A stretch of DNA of 59,510 nt from DASVUC01 sp036387255 (GTDB lineage Bacteria; Planctomycetota; Phycisphaerae; Tepidisphaerales; Tepidisphaeraceae). This document shows, in pieces, positions 40,961 to 49,737 of this stretch (positions within the stretch are counted from its first letter, which is position 1; every line of letters starts with the position of its first letter). The position numbers and the translations under genes were made by a program. The notes beneath the pieces are model-generated. The model did no database searches. It was not told the origin of the DNA and saw nothing but the letters and a program-made list of their open reading frames with translations. The stretch lies in assembly GCA_036387255.1 (NCBI GenBank), contig DASVUC010000182.1, positions 1 through 59,510 on the forward strand. The letters run 5' to 3'.

Positions 40961-41659
40961 TCACCACTGCGCTTCTTCAAACGGAGTAAGCGGACCTTTC
41001 GCCTTCGGTTTCGGAAGGTGATTCAGCAACGACTTCATATAAGAAGCGTCTCCCGGCCCCGAACACCGCACGTTCAGCGGGCTTCCCTTCACCAGCGTCA
41101 TCTCCGAAGCGTGCGGCTCCTGCTTGTTCGTCGCCGCCTGAATGAACTTGTCCTTCCGATAGCACTGCGGCGAGAGGAGCTGCACAAAGTTCGTCGCCTG
41201 GTGATACGCCACCGGATGTGCCGCCTCATCCACCTCGATCAGGTTCGCCTTCAGCGGCGACGTCAGCACCACCACCGGATGCTTCTCCGCCGCCGCCACG
41301 AGATTGTCCAGATCCGAATACGCCACGGCGGGACGCGCCGTGTCATGCACGATGACGTGAGTCGCTTCCTCCGCAATGGACTTAGCGCCGACGGCCATCT
41401 GGTCAATCCACCGACTCGCCCCGCTGAGGAGCTTCACCCCGGAGAAGCCCAGGTGACCGCCGAACTTCCGCTTGTACTCTTCCCAGCCATCCTCGGGGAA
41501 CACGATCTGGATCTGCTTGACCTCCGGCCGGTTGAGGAAGAGCTCGGCCGAACGCAGCAGCGCCTCGCGCCCGTCGATCTTCACAAACGGGCCGCCTGAT
41601 TCGGTCGCGTGAGCAGGGGGGGCGGCGGTCAACAGGAGTACGGAGAAGGTGGCAGCCAT
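40961..41659 (-). CDS. ispD: IspD-like cytidylyltransferase with a changed nucleotide loop
   Basis: 232 residues of the MEP-cytidylyltransferase type, which makes CDP-methylerythritol in isoprenoid synthesis. HDTARPAVAYSDLDNLV near 111 and the LLSPQCYRKDKF segment near 171 match IspD. The usual N-terminal AAGxGxR loop and the PKQ triad are missing: the start reads FSVLLLTAAPPAHATESGG and KIDGREALL. This may be a divergent or non-catalytic IspD. The start is the ATG at 41659; the 62 upstream residues come from reading through the tRNA-Ile gene and are discarded. Confidence 0.75.
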   Translation of the reverse strand: MAATFSVLLLTAAPPAHATESGGPFVKIDGREALLRSAELFLNRPEVKQIQIVFPEDGWEEYKRKFGGHLGFSGVKLLSGASRWIDQMAVGAKSIAEEATHVIVHDTARPAVAYSDLDNLVAAAEKHPVVVLTSPLKANLIEVDEAAHPVAYHQATNFVQLLSPQCYRKDKFIQAATNKQEPHASEMTLVKGSPLNVRCSGPGDASYMKSLLNHLPKPKAKGPLTPFEEAQW

Positions 41660-41725
41660 GGGCTCATCTTTCGTGGCCGTCTCCCCGTCTGTCAAGAACC
41701 ATCCGCCACCGTGCCTGCGGATGAA

Positions 41726-41753
41726 TTGACACGCGAAGTCGCAGACATAAAAT
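41726..41753 (+). promoter_or_regulatory. Promoter of tRNA-Ile
   Basis: TTGACA (41726-41731), a 16-bp spacer, TAAAAT (41748-41753), and the first tRNA base 17 bases further on. Confidence 0.85.
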
Positions 41754-41770
41754 CCCTCTCTCCATTGGCC

Positions 41771-41844
41771 GGGCTCGTAGCTCAGTTGGTTAGAGCGCGT
41801 CCCTGATAAGGACGAGGTCACAAGTTCGAATCTTGTCGGGCCCA
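41771..41844 (+). tRNA. tRNA-Ile (anticodon GAT)
   Basis: 74 bases. The acceptor stem is GGGCTCG with CGGGCCC, discriminator A. The D arm is the classic GCTCAGTTGGTTAGAGC, the anticodon loop CTGATAA gives anticodon GAT, and the T loop is TTCGAAT. It has a strong promoter and terminator. I found no copy of its 3' end elsewhere in the window, unlike the other two tRNA genes. Confidence 0.97.
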
Positions 41845-41852
41845 TTCACAAT

Positions 41853-41887
41853 CGCCGCAGAGTCCCCCTTTGCGGCGTCTTTTTTTT
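41853..41887 (+). terminator. Terminator of tRNA-Ile
   Basis: A 7-bp stem CGCCGCA/TGCGGCG with an 11-base loop is followed by TCTTTTTTTT. It starts nine bases after the tRNA. Confidence 0.9.
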
Positions 41888-41897
41888 CACGACTTCC

Positions 41898-41935
41898 CCC
41901 TCTCCCGGTACTCCGGGAGAGGGTAGGGTGAGGGT
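41898..41935. repeat. Interspersed repeat, copy 2
   Basis: An 11-bp perfect stem (CCCTCTCCCGG with CCGGGAGAGGG) around TACT is followed by TAGGGTGAGGGT. It matches copy 1 at 33662 and, read on the minus strand, encodes the typical LTLPSPGVPGEGE peptide of dispersed bacterial repeats. Confidence 0.8.
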
Positions 41936-42056
41936 TCTTCTCAGACGACCAACACGCCCACTCCGCCAATAATCTCTCCGATCATCGCCCGACAAGTGAC
42001 TCTCCCCCCTCCTCTCTGCTAAACTACCCCGTTTCGATCTTTCGGGAGAGCCGCTT

Positions 42057-45000
42057 TTGTCCCTGGCCCAAAAGTACAAATCAGAATTTTCCTCCGGCGT
42101 CAAAGACCGGGGCCGCGAATACTTCCTCGACGGCCAAGTCAAAATTGATCAGATCAACGAGCGGACGATCCGCGCCAAGGTCAACGGATCCGACTCCCGC
42201 CCCTACGAGGTCGAGATCTCTCTCTACCCCAACGGCGGCTGGCGTGGCGAATGTTCCTGCCCCTTCCAGCAGGACCGCCTCGAGCCCTGTAAACATCTCT
42301 GGGCCACCCTCCTCGCCGCGGATGTCCAGCAGGTCGTCCGTCCCACCGAATCCCGCGGCGGCTGGCGCCCCGCCAGCGAAGTCCGCAAGCAAACCGCCGA
42401 ACCTGAAATGCCCGAGTGGAAGCGCCGCCTCCTGCGCATCCGCGACACGATGGTAAACCATCAGCTCCACGAATCCCACAAAGACGAAACGTGGCCCCCC
42501 GATCGCCGCATCATCTACATCATCGACGTCCCCGAGACCATCGGCAGCCATCGCGGCGTCGTCATTGAACTCGCCACCGAACGCCTCAAGAGCGGCCGCT
42601 GGCAGGCGCTTAAACGCTTCGGCTTCGACCTCCACCAGTGGATGAGCGTTCCCGACGAAACCGACCGCCTCATCGCGCAGATGCTCGTCGGCGCCCAGGA
42701 CTTCAACGAGTACACCTACGCCAGCTCCGGCGTCCGCAAGTTCATCCTCCCTCAATCCGCCTACGACACCACCCTCAAGCTCATGGTGCAGACCGGCCGC
42801 TGCCGAATCCGCGCCGAGCGCGACGACATCGATTCCCCCGCCGCCACCTGGGATGAAGGCCGCCCCTGGGAATTCCACCTCGGCCTGCGCGCCCGCGAAG
42901 GCTCCAGCCGCTTCGAGCTTCAGGGCTGGCTCCAGCGCGAGGATCGCCGCCTGCTCCTCCACAAGCCGGCGCTGCTGCTGGAAAGCAATCTGCTCATCGA
43001 GCAAAACAACATCGCAAAGCTCAACCATTTTGGCGCTTGGGAATTGCTCGCCGCGATGCGGCAGGACCGCTGGCTCGCTCCCATTGGCGATGCGAAGGAA
43101 CTGCTTAAAGCTGTCTACGCGCTTCCCTCAATTCCGCCGATCGAAATTCCTCCCGAAGCCGGCATCGAAGAAGTGGTCACCAAGCCCAAGCCGCGCCTGA
43201 TGTTTCACCAGGCGCCCAAGAATGCCGCAACCGAGACACTTCAGGCAGAGCTCAGCTTCGACTACGCCGGCAAAATCCTTCACCCGGAACTGGTCGATCC
43301 CGCCATGTTCGACGAAGCCGCCGGCAAGGTCGTTCGCCGCGATGTCGTCGCCGAGAGCGAAGCCTGGAGCCACCTCGTCAAGCTCGGCTTCAAACACCAC
43401 TACGACCCGCAGGCAAAGAAGGCCGGCTTTTCGCTCCCCCAGCGCCAGCTCGGCCCCGCCGTCCTTCAGCTCACCGCCGACGGCTGGCACGTCGAAGCCG
43501 AAGGCAAGCTCTATCGCACACCCGGCACCATCAAGGTTGCCGTCTCCAGCGGCATCGACTGGTTCGACCTCACCGCACAAGTCTCCTTCGGCGAAATCTC
43601 CGTCGGTCTCCCCGCGCTGCTCGAGGCGCTTCAAAAAGGCCATAAGACCGTCGTCCTCGATGACGGAACGATCGGCCTGCTCCCCGAAGAATGGCTGCGA
43701 AAATACGGCGCCCTCGCCAGCATGGGCGAAGAGGAAGAAGGCGCCATCCGCTTCAAGAAATCCCAGGCCGGCCTGCTCGATGCGCTCCTCGCTTCGATGC
43801 CCGAAGCAACCTGTGACGCGACTTTCTCCGCCGCACGCAAAGAGCTCCAAAGCTTCGAAGGCATTGAACCCATCGAAGCCCCCGCAGGTTTCGTCGGTGA
43901 GCTTCGCCCCTACCAGAAGCAAGGCCTCGGCTGGCTCAACTTCCTCCAGAAATTCGGCTTCGGCGGCTGCCTCGCCGACGACATGGGCCTCGGCAAAACC
44001 ATCCAGGTCCTCTCCATGCTCGAAGCGCGCAAGCAGCAGCAGCAGGGGCCCAGCCTCGTCATCGTCCCGCGCTCGCTCGTGTTTAACTGGAAGAACGAAG
44101 CGCAGAAGTTCACCCCCAACCTTCGCGTCCTCGATCAAAGCGGCGCTGATCGCACGCGTGGCGTCGATCATCTCGCCGACTACGACCTCGTCCTCACCAC
44201 CTACGGCACGCTCCGTCGCGACGCCGGGTACTTCCGCGATTTCACCTTCGACTACGTCATCCTCGACGAAGCCCAGGCCATCAAGAACCCCGCCAGCGAA
44301 TCCGCCAAGGCGGCGCGCATCCTGCACGGCAACCATCGCCTCGCCATGAGCGGCACCCCCATTGAAAACCATCTCGGCGAGCTTTGGTCCCTCTTTGAAT
44401 TCCTCAACCCCGGCATGCTCGGAAAAGCCGGCGCCTTCCGACACCTCGGCTACAACAAAACCGAAGCCGAAGTCGAAGGACGAAAGGTCATCGCGCAAGC
44501 GGTTCGGCCGTTCATCCTCCGCCGAACCAAGCAGCAGGTCGCCGGCGATCTCCCCGAGAAGATGGAACAAACCATCCTCTGCGAGCTCGACACCGAACAG
44601 CGCAAGCTCTACGACGAGCTGAAAGTCCACTACCGCCAATCGCTCCTCGGCGAGATCGACCGCGTCGGCATCAACAAGTCCAAGATCCAGATCCTCGAAG
44701 CGCTCCTGCGCCTAAGACAAGTGGCATGCCACCCCGGGCTCGTCGATGAAACCCGCGTCGATTCGCCCAGCGCCAAGCTTGAAGCGCTTCAGGCCCATCT
44801 CGAAGAAGTTGTCGAAGGAGGCAACAAGGCTCTCGTCTTCTCCCAGTTCACCAGCTTCCTCGCTCTCGTCCGGAAACAGCTCGACGAGAAGAAAGTCCCC
44901 TACGAATACCTCGACGGCCAGACGCGCGACCGCCAGGCGCGCGTCGAGCATTTCCAGAAAGATCCCAGCTGCAAGCTTTTCCTCATCAGTCTCAGAGCGG

Positions 45001-45275
45001 GCGGCCTGGGCCTCAACCTCACCGAGGCCAACTACGTCTTTCTCCTCGACCCCTGGTGGAACCCCGCCGTTGAAGCCCAGGCCATCGATCGCGCCCACCG
45101 CATCGGTCAGCAGCAACGTGTCTTCGCCTACCGCCTCATCGCCAAGGACACGGTTGAAGAAAAAGTCCTCGAGCTCCAGCAATCCAAACGCGAGCTCGCC
45201 GACGCCATTATCAACGCCGACAACAGCCTAATCGCCGGCCTGGGCCGCGAAGATCTCGAACGCCTCCTCGCGTAG
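42057..45275 (+). CDS. SWIM-zinc-finger SNF2-family helicase
   Basis: 1072 residues with a TTG start, preceded by GGGAGAG. A SWIM zinc finger is near residues 63-82 (CSCPFQQDRLEPCKHLWATL, Cys-x-Cys then Cys-x-His). Residues 100-600 are a poorly conserved region. The SNF2 ATPase core follows: ADDMGLGKTIQVLSML near 644 (Walker A), VILDEAQAIKNP near 735 (DEAQ box), LAMSGTPIENHLGELWSLF near 762, then the C-terminal lobe with LISLRAGGLGLNLTEANY near 980 and DRAHRIGQQQRVFAYRLI near 1010. Bacterial members of this kind act in DNA repair or transcription restart; the substrate is unknown. It stands alone on its strand with no restriction genes nearby. Confidence 0.93.
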   Translation: MSLAQKYKSEFSSGVKDRGREYFLDGQVKIDQINERTIRAKVNGSDSRPYEVEISLYPNGGWRGECSCPFQQDRLEPCKHLWATLLAADVQQVVRPTESRGGWRPASEVRKQTAEPEMPEWKRRLLRIRDTMVNHQLHESHKDETWPPDRRIIYIIDVPETIGSHRGVVIELATERLKSGRWQALKRFGFDLHQWMSVPDETDRLIAQMLVGAQDFNEYTYASSGVRKFILPQSAYDTTLKLMVQTGRCRIRAERDDIDSPAATWDEGRPWEFHLGLRAREGSSRFELQGWLQREDRRLLLHKPALLLESNLLIEQNNIAKLNHFGAWELLAAMRQDRWLAPIGDAKELLKAVYALPSIPPIEIPPEAGIEEVVTKPKPRLMFHQAPKNAATETLQAELSFDYAGKILHPELVDPAMFDEAAGKVVRRDVVAESEAWSHLVKLGFKHHYDPQAKKAGFSLPQRQLGPAVLQLTADGWHVEAEGKLYRTPGTIKVAVSSGIDWFDLTAQVSFGEISVGLPALLEALQKGHKTVVLDDGTIGLLPEEWLRKYGALASMGEEEEGAIRFKKSQAGLLDALLASMPEATCDATFSAARKELQSFEGIEPIEAPAGFVGELRPYQKQGLGWLNFLQKFGFGGCLADDMGLGKTIQVLSMLEARKQQQQGPSLVIVPRSLVFNWKNEAQKFTPNLRVLDQSGADRTRGVDHLADYDLVLTTYGTLRRDAGYFRDFTFDYVILDEAQAIKNPASESAKAARILHGNHRLAMSGTPIENHLGELWSLFEFLNPGMLGKAGAFRHLGYNKTEAEVEGRKVIAQAVRPFILRRTKQQVAGDLPEKMEQTILCELDTEQRKLYDELKVHYRQSLLGEIDRVGINKSKIQILEALLRLRQVACHPGLVDETRVDSPSAKLEALQAHLEEVVEGGNKALVFSQFTSFLALVRKQLDEKKVPYEYLDGQTRDRQARVEHFQKDPSCKLFLISLRAGGLGLNLTEANYVFLLDPWWNPAVEAQAIDRAHRIGQQQRVFAYRLIAKDTVEEKVLELQQSKRELADAIINADNSLIAGLGREDLERLLA

Positions 45276-45684
45276 CCTCCCATGCGCAACAGCCATAAAC
45301 CCCCCATTGCGCAAAAAGGCGCCTCCCGCGCGCAGCGCTATCAAATCTGAAATCCCGAGATTTGTAATTAAAAAACCGCTCTCGCTCTCTCCCACCTGCG
45401 TTCCCGGCAATCCCAGTTGCGCCGAAACGCGCCCACGCGCGCAGCGCCCGCCAAGAAGTACAGACATGATCGTCGCTCCGTCATCCTCTTCCCCCATCGC
45501 ATGGGCGTGCCGCCCATGCACCCTCTTCCTCCGCCCTCCCCCAACCCCCATTCCCGCTCCCACTTTCAGCAGAAGTGCACAAAACTGCACATATCGGAAC
45601 ACATTTCGCCACCCCCACCCCCTCTGTCGCCCCATCCGCCCAAAGTTGAGCCCTCACCCGGTTCACGCTACGTTCATCCCCCTG
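45276..45684 (+). other. C-rich gap of about 409 bp
   Basis: No gene with a recognisable product lies here. The plus strand is unusually rich in C runs (CCCCCAACCCCCATTCCC). Reading frames are open by composition only, and the frame that continues into the oxidoreductase gene shows no start signal before 45685. Confidence 0.4.
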
Positions 45685-46641
45685 ATGATCGGTATAGGCG
45701 TTGTTGGCCTGGGCTCCGCGGGGGTGAGACAAGTTCACGCTTTCTCCCACCTCTCCACGTGCCGCTTGATCGCCGGCGCCGATCCTGCCGCCTCGGCAAG
45801 AGAATCTTTCCACGCGCTCTCCCCCAAAACCGAAGCCTACGAAGGTCACAAGGACCTCCTCTCCGACCGCCGTGTCGATGCAGTGGTCGTCGCCGCACCG
45901 CTTGCAGTTCGAAAGCGCATCATCCTCGACGCCCTCCGCGCCGGGCGGTCGGTACTTGTCGAGCCGCCCCTGGCGCCGACGGTGGCGGATTGCCGCGAGA
46001 TCATTGATGCCGCCGAGCGCTCCCGCCGCATCATCATGATCGCCCACGCCCGCCGCTTCGACGCCGAATGGGGCGCCTTCGCGCGCACCTACATCGGCGG
46101 ACAACTCGGCAAAACGGTCCTCTGGCGCTGCATCCGCGCCGCCCGCTGCAACGGCGCCTGGCTTAGCGAGCTCGCCACCCACCACTACGATTTCGCCAAC
46201 TGGCTATTCGGGCCCGCGATAAACGTCGTCGGGAGTTCCATCAGGTTGAATCCTGAGAATCCGGATCTCGATACCGCCACCGCCATCATCCACTATCGCA
46301 ACGGCAGTCAACTCCTGCTCAGTTCCACGTGCGCGACCGCCGGCGCCAACTCCATCCACGACTGCATTGGCGCCAGCGCCACCTTCCTCTTCGCGCCCAC
46401 CACCCAGCGCGACGAAGCCTTCCCCAGTCACACGCTCCTCACATCAGCCGGCACGCGCACGCCGGTGCCCTTCGTGCGCACCGACATGAACCAGGAGCAG
46501 GCAAAGCACTTCATCGATTGCCTTGCCGGCGCCACCAGGTGCAAGAGCCCGGCGATCGAATCGCTGCGCGCAGTAGCGGTCGCCGAAGCGGCCGTGCAGG
46601 CCTGCCGAAAACATACGAGCGTTTCCATCAGCGCGGCCTGA
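45685..46641 (+). CDS. Gfo/Idh/MocA-family oxidoreductase
   Basis: 318 residues. The NAD(P)-binding start is IGIGVVGLGSAGVRQVHAFS, and VLVEPPLAPTVADCREI near 95 is the place of the usual EKP motif (here EPP). GAWLSELATHHYDFANWLFG near 155 carries the conserved lid His. It lacks a signal peptide, in contrast to the Tat-exported homologue at 35425. The start was chosen at the ATG that gives a proper Rossmann opening; the frame is open 378 bp further upstream but without function. It is followed 38 bp later by an aldo/keto reductase gene, so both could serve one sugar-oxidation pathway. The substrate is unknown. Confidence 0.85.
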   Translation: MIGIGVVGLGSAGVRQVHAFSHLSTCRLIAGADPAASARESFHALSPKTEAYEGHKDLLSDRRVDAVVVAAPLAVRKRIILDALRAGRSVLVEPPLAPTVADCREIIDAAERSRRIIMIAHARRFDAEWGAFARTYIGGQLGKTVLWRCIRAARCNGAWLSELATHHYDFANWLFGPAINVVGSSIRLNPENPDLDTATAIIHYRNGSQLLLSSTCATAGANSIHDCIGASATFLFAPTTQRDEAFPSHTLLTSAGTRTPVPFVRTDMNQEQAKHFIDCLAGATRCKSPAIESLRAVAVAEAAVQACRKHTSVSISAA

Positions 46642-46679
46642 TTTTTGATCGTCAGCAGACTTTCGCTCAAGCTCTCGCC

Positions 46680-47675
46680 ATGCAATACGTTTCCTTCGGC
46701 CGCACCGGCATGCAGGTCTCACGCTTCTGCCTCGGCGGCATGATGTTCAGCCGAAAGCTCGACCTCGATCAGTCGCGCCAGGTCGTCGACGAAGCGCTCG
46801 ATCAAGGCGTCAACTTCATCGACACCGCCGAGAGCTACGGCGACAGCGAAGAATTCCTGGGCAACATCCTCGCCAGCCGGCGCGACAAGGTTTACCTGGC
46901 AACGAAGGTCTATACGAAACGCGCCACCGACGGCCGCTGCGGTCGCAACAGCCGGGTCAACATCATCAACTCCCTCGAGCGCAGCCTGAAACTCCTCCAG
47001 ACCGACTACATTGATCTCTATCAGCTGCACCACCCCGATACCGAAACCCCGCCGGAGGAAACCCTCAGCACGCTCGACTTAATCATCAGGCAGGGAAAAG
47101 TCCGCTACGTCGGCGTCACCAACCACTACGCCTGGCAGATGGCCGCGATGATCGGCCAGGCCAAGCTCCACGGCTTCGCGCCCATCGTCTCCATCCAGTG
47201 CAGCTACAGCATCGTCGATCGGCCGGCGGAAATGGAGACCGTCCCGATGGCGCAGCGCTTCAACCTGGCGCTGATGGCGTACTACCCCCTCCGCGCCGGT
47301 GTGCTGACCGGAAAGTACAAATCTCCCACCGACATCCCCGCCGACTCCCGCGCCCAGCAGGATCCCAAGGTCCAGCGCCTGCTCAAGCACCCCAAACTGT
47401 TCGACGTCCTCGATGCTGTGAAGACGGTGGGGGAGAAGCACCAGTTAAAGATGAACCAGGTGGCCATGCTCTGGCTGCTGAGCAAGCCTTGGGTGACGAC
47501 GCCGATCCTCGGCGGTTCGCACCCCGACCATTTCCGCGACACGTACGCCATCGCCGGCCGCGCCCTTCCACCCGAGGACCTTCAACGGATCGACGAGGTC
47601 TCGCACGACTTCGTCTACAAACCCTTCGTCAACCAGCCGGTGGAAGCGGGGCCCTCCCTTACAGAGCAGTGGTGA
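46680..47675 (+). CDS. Aldo/keto reductase
   Basis: 331 residues. QYVSFGRTGMQVSRFCLGGM opens the barrel, FIDTAESYGDSEEFLGNIL near 48 holds the catalytic Asp and Tyr, KVYLATKVYTKR near 79 holds the Lys, and WVTTPILGGSHPDHFRD near 280 makes the NADPH pocket. It resembles the 2-keto-sugar/YajO-like group. It follows the Gfo/Idh gene on the same strand by 38 bp, pointing to one transcription unit. It is only moderately similar to the other aldo/keto reductase in the window. Confidence 0.92.
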   Translation: MQYVSFGRTGMQVSRFCLGGMMFSRKLDLDQSRQVVDEALDQGVNFIDTAESYGDSEEFLGNILASRRDKVYLATKVYTKRATDGRCGRNSRVNIINSLERSLKLLQTDYIDLYQLHHPDTETPPEETLSTLDLIIRQGKVRYVGVTNHYAWQMAAMIGQAKLHGFAPIVSIQCSYSIVDRPAEMETVPMAQRFNLALMAYYPLRAGVLTGKYKSPTDIPADSRAQQDPKVQRLLKHPKLFDVLDAVKTVGEKHQLKMNQVAMLWLLSKPWVTTPILGGSHPDHFRDTYAIAGRALPPEDLQRIDEVSHDFVYKPFVNQPVEAGPSLTEQW

Positions 47676-47701
47676 AACGGGCCTGCCGAGCTTCAGAAAC
47701 G

Positions 47702-47730
47702 TTGAACTCAGTCCCGTCACCCGCTAAGAT
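47702..47730 (+). promoter_or_regulatory. Promoter of tRNA-Thr
   Basis: TTGAAC (47702-47707), a 17-bp spacer and TAAGAT (47725-47730). The tRNA starts 41 bases later. Confidence 0.7.
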
Positions 47731-47770
47731 TCCTGCCCACCTTGAAGTTCCCACCGGACCTCAAGGCGAC

Positions 47771-47842
47771 GCCGGAGTAGCTCAATGGCAGAGCACCGCT
47801 TTCGTAAAGCGGGGGTTGTGAGTTCGAATCTCACCTTCGGCT
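47771..47842 (+). tRNA. tRNA-Thr (anticodon CGT)
   Basis: 72 bases. The acceptor stem is GCCGGAG with CTTCGGC and discriminator T. The D arm is GCTCAATGGCAGAGC; the anticodon stem CCGCT/AGCGG holds loop TTCGTAA (anticodon CGT). The T loop is TTCGAAT. No terminator follows directly, which is expected if an element has been inserted at its 3' end. Its last 21 bases are repeated at 49738. Confidence 0.95.
47822..47842 (+). repeat. Attachment-site copy at the tRNA-Thr 3' end
   Basis: The 21 bases from the T loop to the last base of the tRNA are identical to 49738-49758. Identity ends exactly with the tRNA. Confidence 0.75.
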
Positions 47843-48049
47843 CTAAGGCCAAAGCCGCAGGCAGTCCCGCCAAAACCTTTCGAGTGCCACCATGGGCAGT
47901 CGAATGGAGCGGTGGAGCGTCGGGCAGCGCTTGGATTGGGGACTCACTTTTTTACCACAAGTGCCGCGACAAAGAACGCGTTTCTTGAATGGCGTACCGT
48001 TTGCTGCTCGTTCCGCCCCGGCAACTCCCTGCGGTCCAACGAGGCATCT

Positions 48050-48412
48050 ATGGCCAAGGTTTTGGTAGTAGACGATACCGAGTCAGCACGAACAGTGCTG
48101 TCTCGCCTCTTGCGCTCCGACGGGTTTGAGACGGAAATGGCCGCTGACGGCGCGGAGGCCGTCAAAATGGTTGAGGAGAGCCCGCCAGACCTCATCGTGC
48201 TCGACCTGCACATGCCTGAGATGGACGGGCTGGCAGTTTTGGAGTGGTTGCGCAGCCGACCTCGTCACGGGGCCGTTGCCGTCATCATTCTAAGCGCAGC
48301 AGGCGCGGAAGAGATGCAACGCGCGGCGGCTCTTGGCGCAAAGGCATGTCTCACGAAGGCCAGAGCCACGTGGCCTCAGATCCAGCACGAAGTGCACGAA
48401 CACACCCCTTAA
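48050..48412 (+). CDS. Single-domain response regulator
   Basis: 120 residues forming one REC domain with no output domain. The acidic pocket is in KVLVVDDTESARTVL at the start, the phosphorylated Asp is in PDLIVLDLHMPEMDG near residue 51, and the Lys is in CLTKA near residue 106; VIILSAAG replaces the usual Thr by Ser. It would be phosphorylated by the histidine kinase encoded 136 bp downstream. With no DNA-binding domain it must act by protein contact. The ATG was chosen as the usual start of the fold. Both genes lie within the tRNA-Thr element. Confidence 0.9.
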   Translation: MAKVLVVDDTESARTVLSRLLRSDGFETEMAADGAEAVKMVEESPPDLIVLDLHMPEMDGLAVLEWLRSRPRHGAVAVIILSAAGAEEMQRAAALGAKACLTKARATWPQIQHEVHEHTP

Positions 48413-48548
48413 TTGAAGCATCCTGATGAGGTATGCTATTGGCCCACCACGTTCTCAGAGCGTGTCTGGGCACTCGGGCGCGTTCGTGCTGCGCTAGCGC
48501 ATCCCGTCAGCGGTTTCTTCAGCAGCGCATTTTGCGGACGAGGAATCC

Positions 48549-49688
48549 ATGCGCCTAGCGGATTTCATACAGGCCAATAGAGAATCAATTCTGGGGGAGT
48601 GGGAAACGTTCGCGCGTAGCATCAAGCCGGGCCGGAAAATGGATCCCCTTGCGCTGAGAGATCACGCGGAAGACATCCTCCGTGCTACGGCCCGAGACAT
48701 GATGACCTCTCAGAGCGCCGCGGAACAGACGGATAAATCAACTGGTCATGGAACTGACAGCGCCGACAGTCTGCGTCTGAACGGTGCCTCGGAAGTGCAT
48801 GGGGTAGGAAGGGTCGGCTCCGGCTTTGATCTGCTGGAAGTGGTCTCGGAATATCGGGCACTCCGGGCCAGCGTGATCCGACTTTGGCGGGACAGCGACC
48901 CGCACCCTGACCTTCGTGATCTGGACGACTTAACCCGCTTCAACGAGTCGATCGACCAGTCGCTTACAAAGGCGGTGGGAAGCTACACGAAGCGGGTTGA
49001 CCAGTCTCGCCGGATGTTCCTTGCGATCCTCGGCCACGACCTCCGCAACCCACTCAACTCGATCATGATGTCGGCTGATGTCGTGACTCACACCCGAAAG
49101 GGCGATCCCGTGTCCTCCGAGGCGGCTTCACAAATCTCTGCCAGCGCCGCCGTCATTGCGCGCCTGGTGACCGATCTGGTCGACTTTGCGGGAACGGGGC
49201 TCGGTGATGCGATACCACTGTCACGCAGCCAGATGGATCTGCGAACGCTGGCAACCGAAGTAATCGGTGAGTGCCGGGCAGCGAACCCAAACCGCAGCTT
49301 CCAACTCAGTGCTGATGGCGATCTTGTTGGTGAATGGGATGCGAGCCGCCTTCGACAAGTCATCTCAAACCTGATCGGTAACGCGCTGCAGCACGGCGGG
49401 ACAGACTGCCGGGTGGACGTGGCGATAAGGCCGGACGGCGATGACGCTCTGCTTGAGGTTCGCAACGAGGGACCGCCGATCACGGCCGACCTGCTGCCCA
49501 CGATTTTCGACCCCTTGGTGCGCGGGACGCTCTCCGGGTCGCAACCGCGCCGTGCGGGAAGTGTCGGGTTGGGCCTGTACATCGTCAGGGAAGTCGTCGC
49601 CGCCCATGGTGGCGACGTTGACGTGCAGTCAACAGTTGAGGCTGGAACCGTCTTCACGGTTAGGCTCCCGCGTCATGCCGCCGCGTAG
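48549..49688 (+). CDS. Sensor histidine kinase, RsbRD-like N-terminus
   Basis: 379 residues without obvious membrane helices. The N-terminal 150 residues start RLADFIQANRESILGEWETF, an all-helical domain similar to the RsbRD N-terminal domain, which binds partner proteins in stress signalling. The dimerisation/H-box is FLAILGHDLRNPLNSIMMSA near residue 157 (His near 164). The ATPase domain has the N box LRQVISNLIGNALQHGG near 270 and the G box VGLGLYIVREVVAAHGG near 340. It would autophosphorylate and pass the group to the single-domain regulator upstream. The stop lies 49 bp before the right-hand attachment repeat, so the pair fills the element. Confidence 0.9.
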   Translation: MRLADFIQANRESILGEWETFARSIKPGRKMDPLALRDHAEDILRATARDMMTSQSAAEQTDKSTGHGTDSADSLRLNGASEVHGVGRVGSGFDLLEVVSEYRALRASVIRLWRDSDPHPDLRDLDDLTRFNESIDQSLTKAVGSYTKRVDQSRRMFLAILGHDLRNPLNSIMMSADVVTHTRKGDPVSSEAASQISASAAVIARLVTDLVDFAGTGLGDAIPLSRSQMDLRTLATEVIGECRAANPNRSFQLSADGDLVGEWDASRLRQVISNLIGNALQHGGTDCRVDVAIRPDGDDALLEVRNEGPPITADLLPTIFDPLVRGTLSGSQPRRAGSVGLGLYIVREVVAAHGGDVDVQSTVEAGTVFTVRLPRHAAA

Positions 49689-49737
49689 TCAATCTAGATG
49701 ATTCTCAATGGATGCGTAGCGGCACAACGCCCACGAT

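Noticed and set aside
41660..41845. N-terminal extension of the IspD-like gene
   Set aside because: These residues come from translating the tRNA-Ile gene backwards; such extensions are a common annotation artefact.
41771..41887. tRNA-Ile as a third integration site
   Set aside because: Its terminator follows directly and I found no repeat of its 3' end elsewhere in the window.
43128..44639. Long open frame (503 residues) opposite the SNF2 helicase gene
   Set aside because: Shadow of a GC-rich gene; the residues lack domains, while the plus-strand frame has all SNF2 motifs.
47905..47919. Two TGGAGCG copies near the left end of the tRNA-Thr element as arm-type sites
   Set aside because: Only two copies, 8 bp apart, with none near the other end, so they do not support a repeat system like that in tRNA-Ala.
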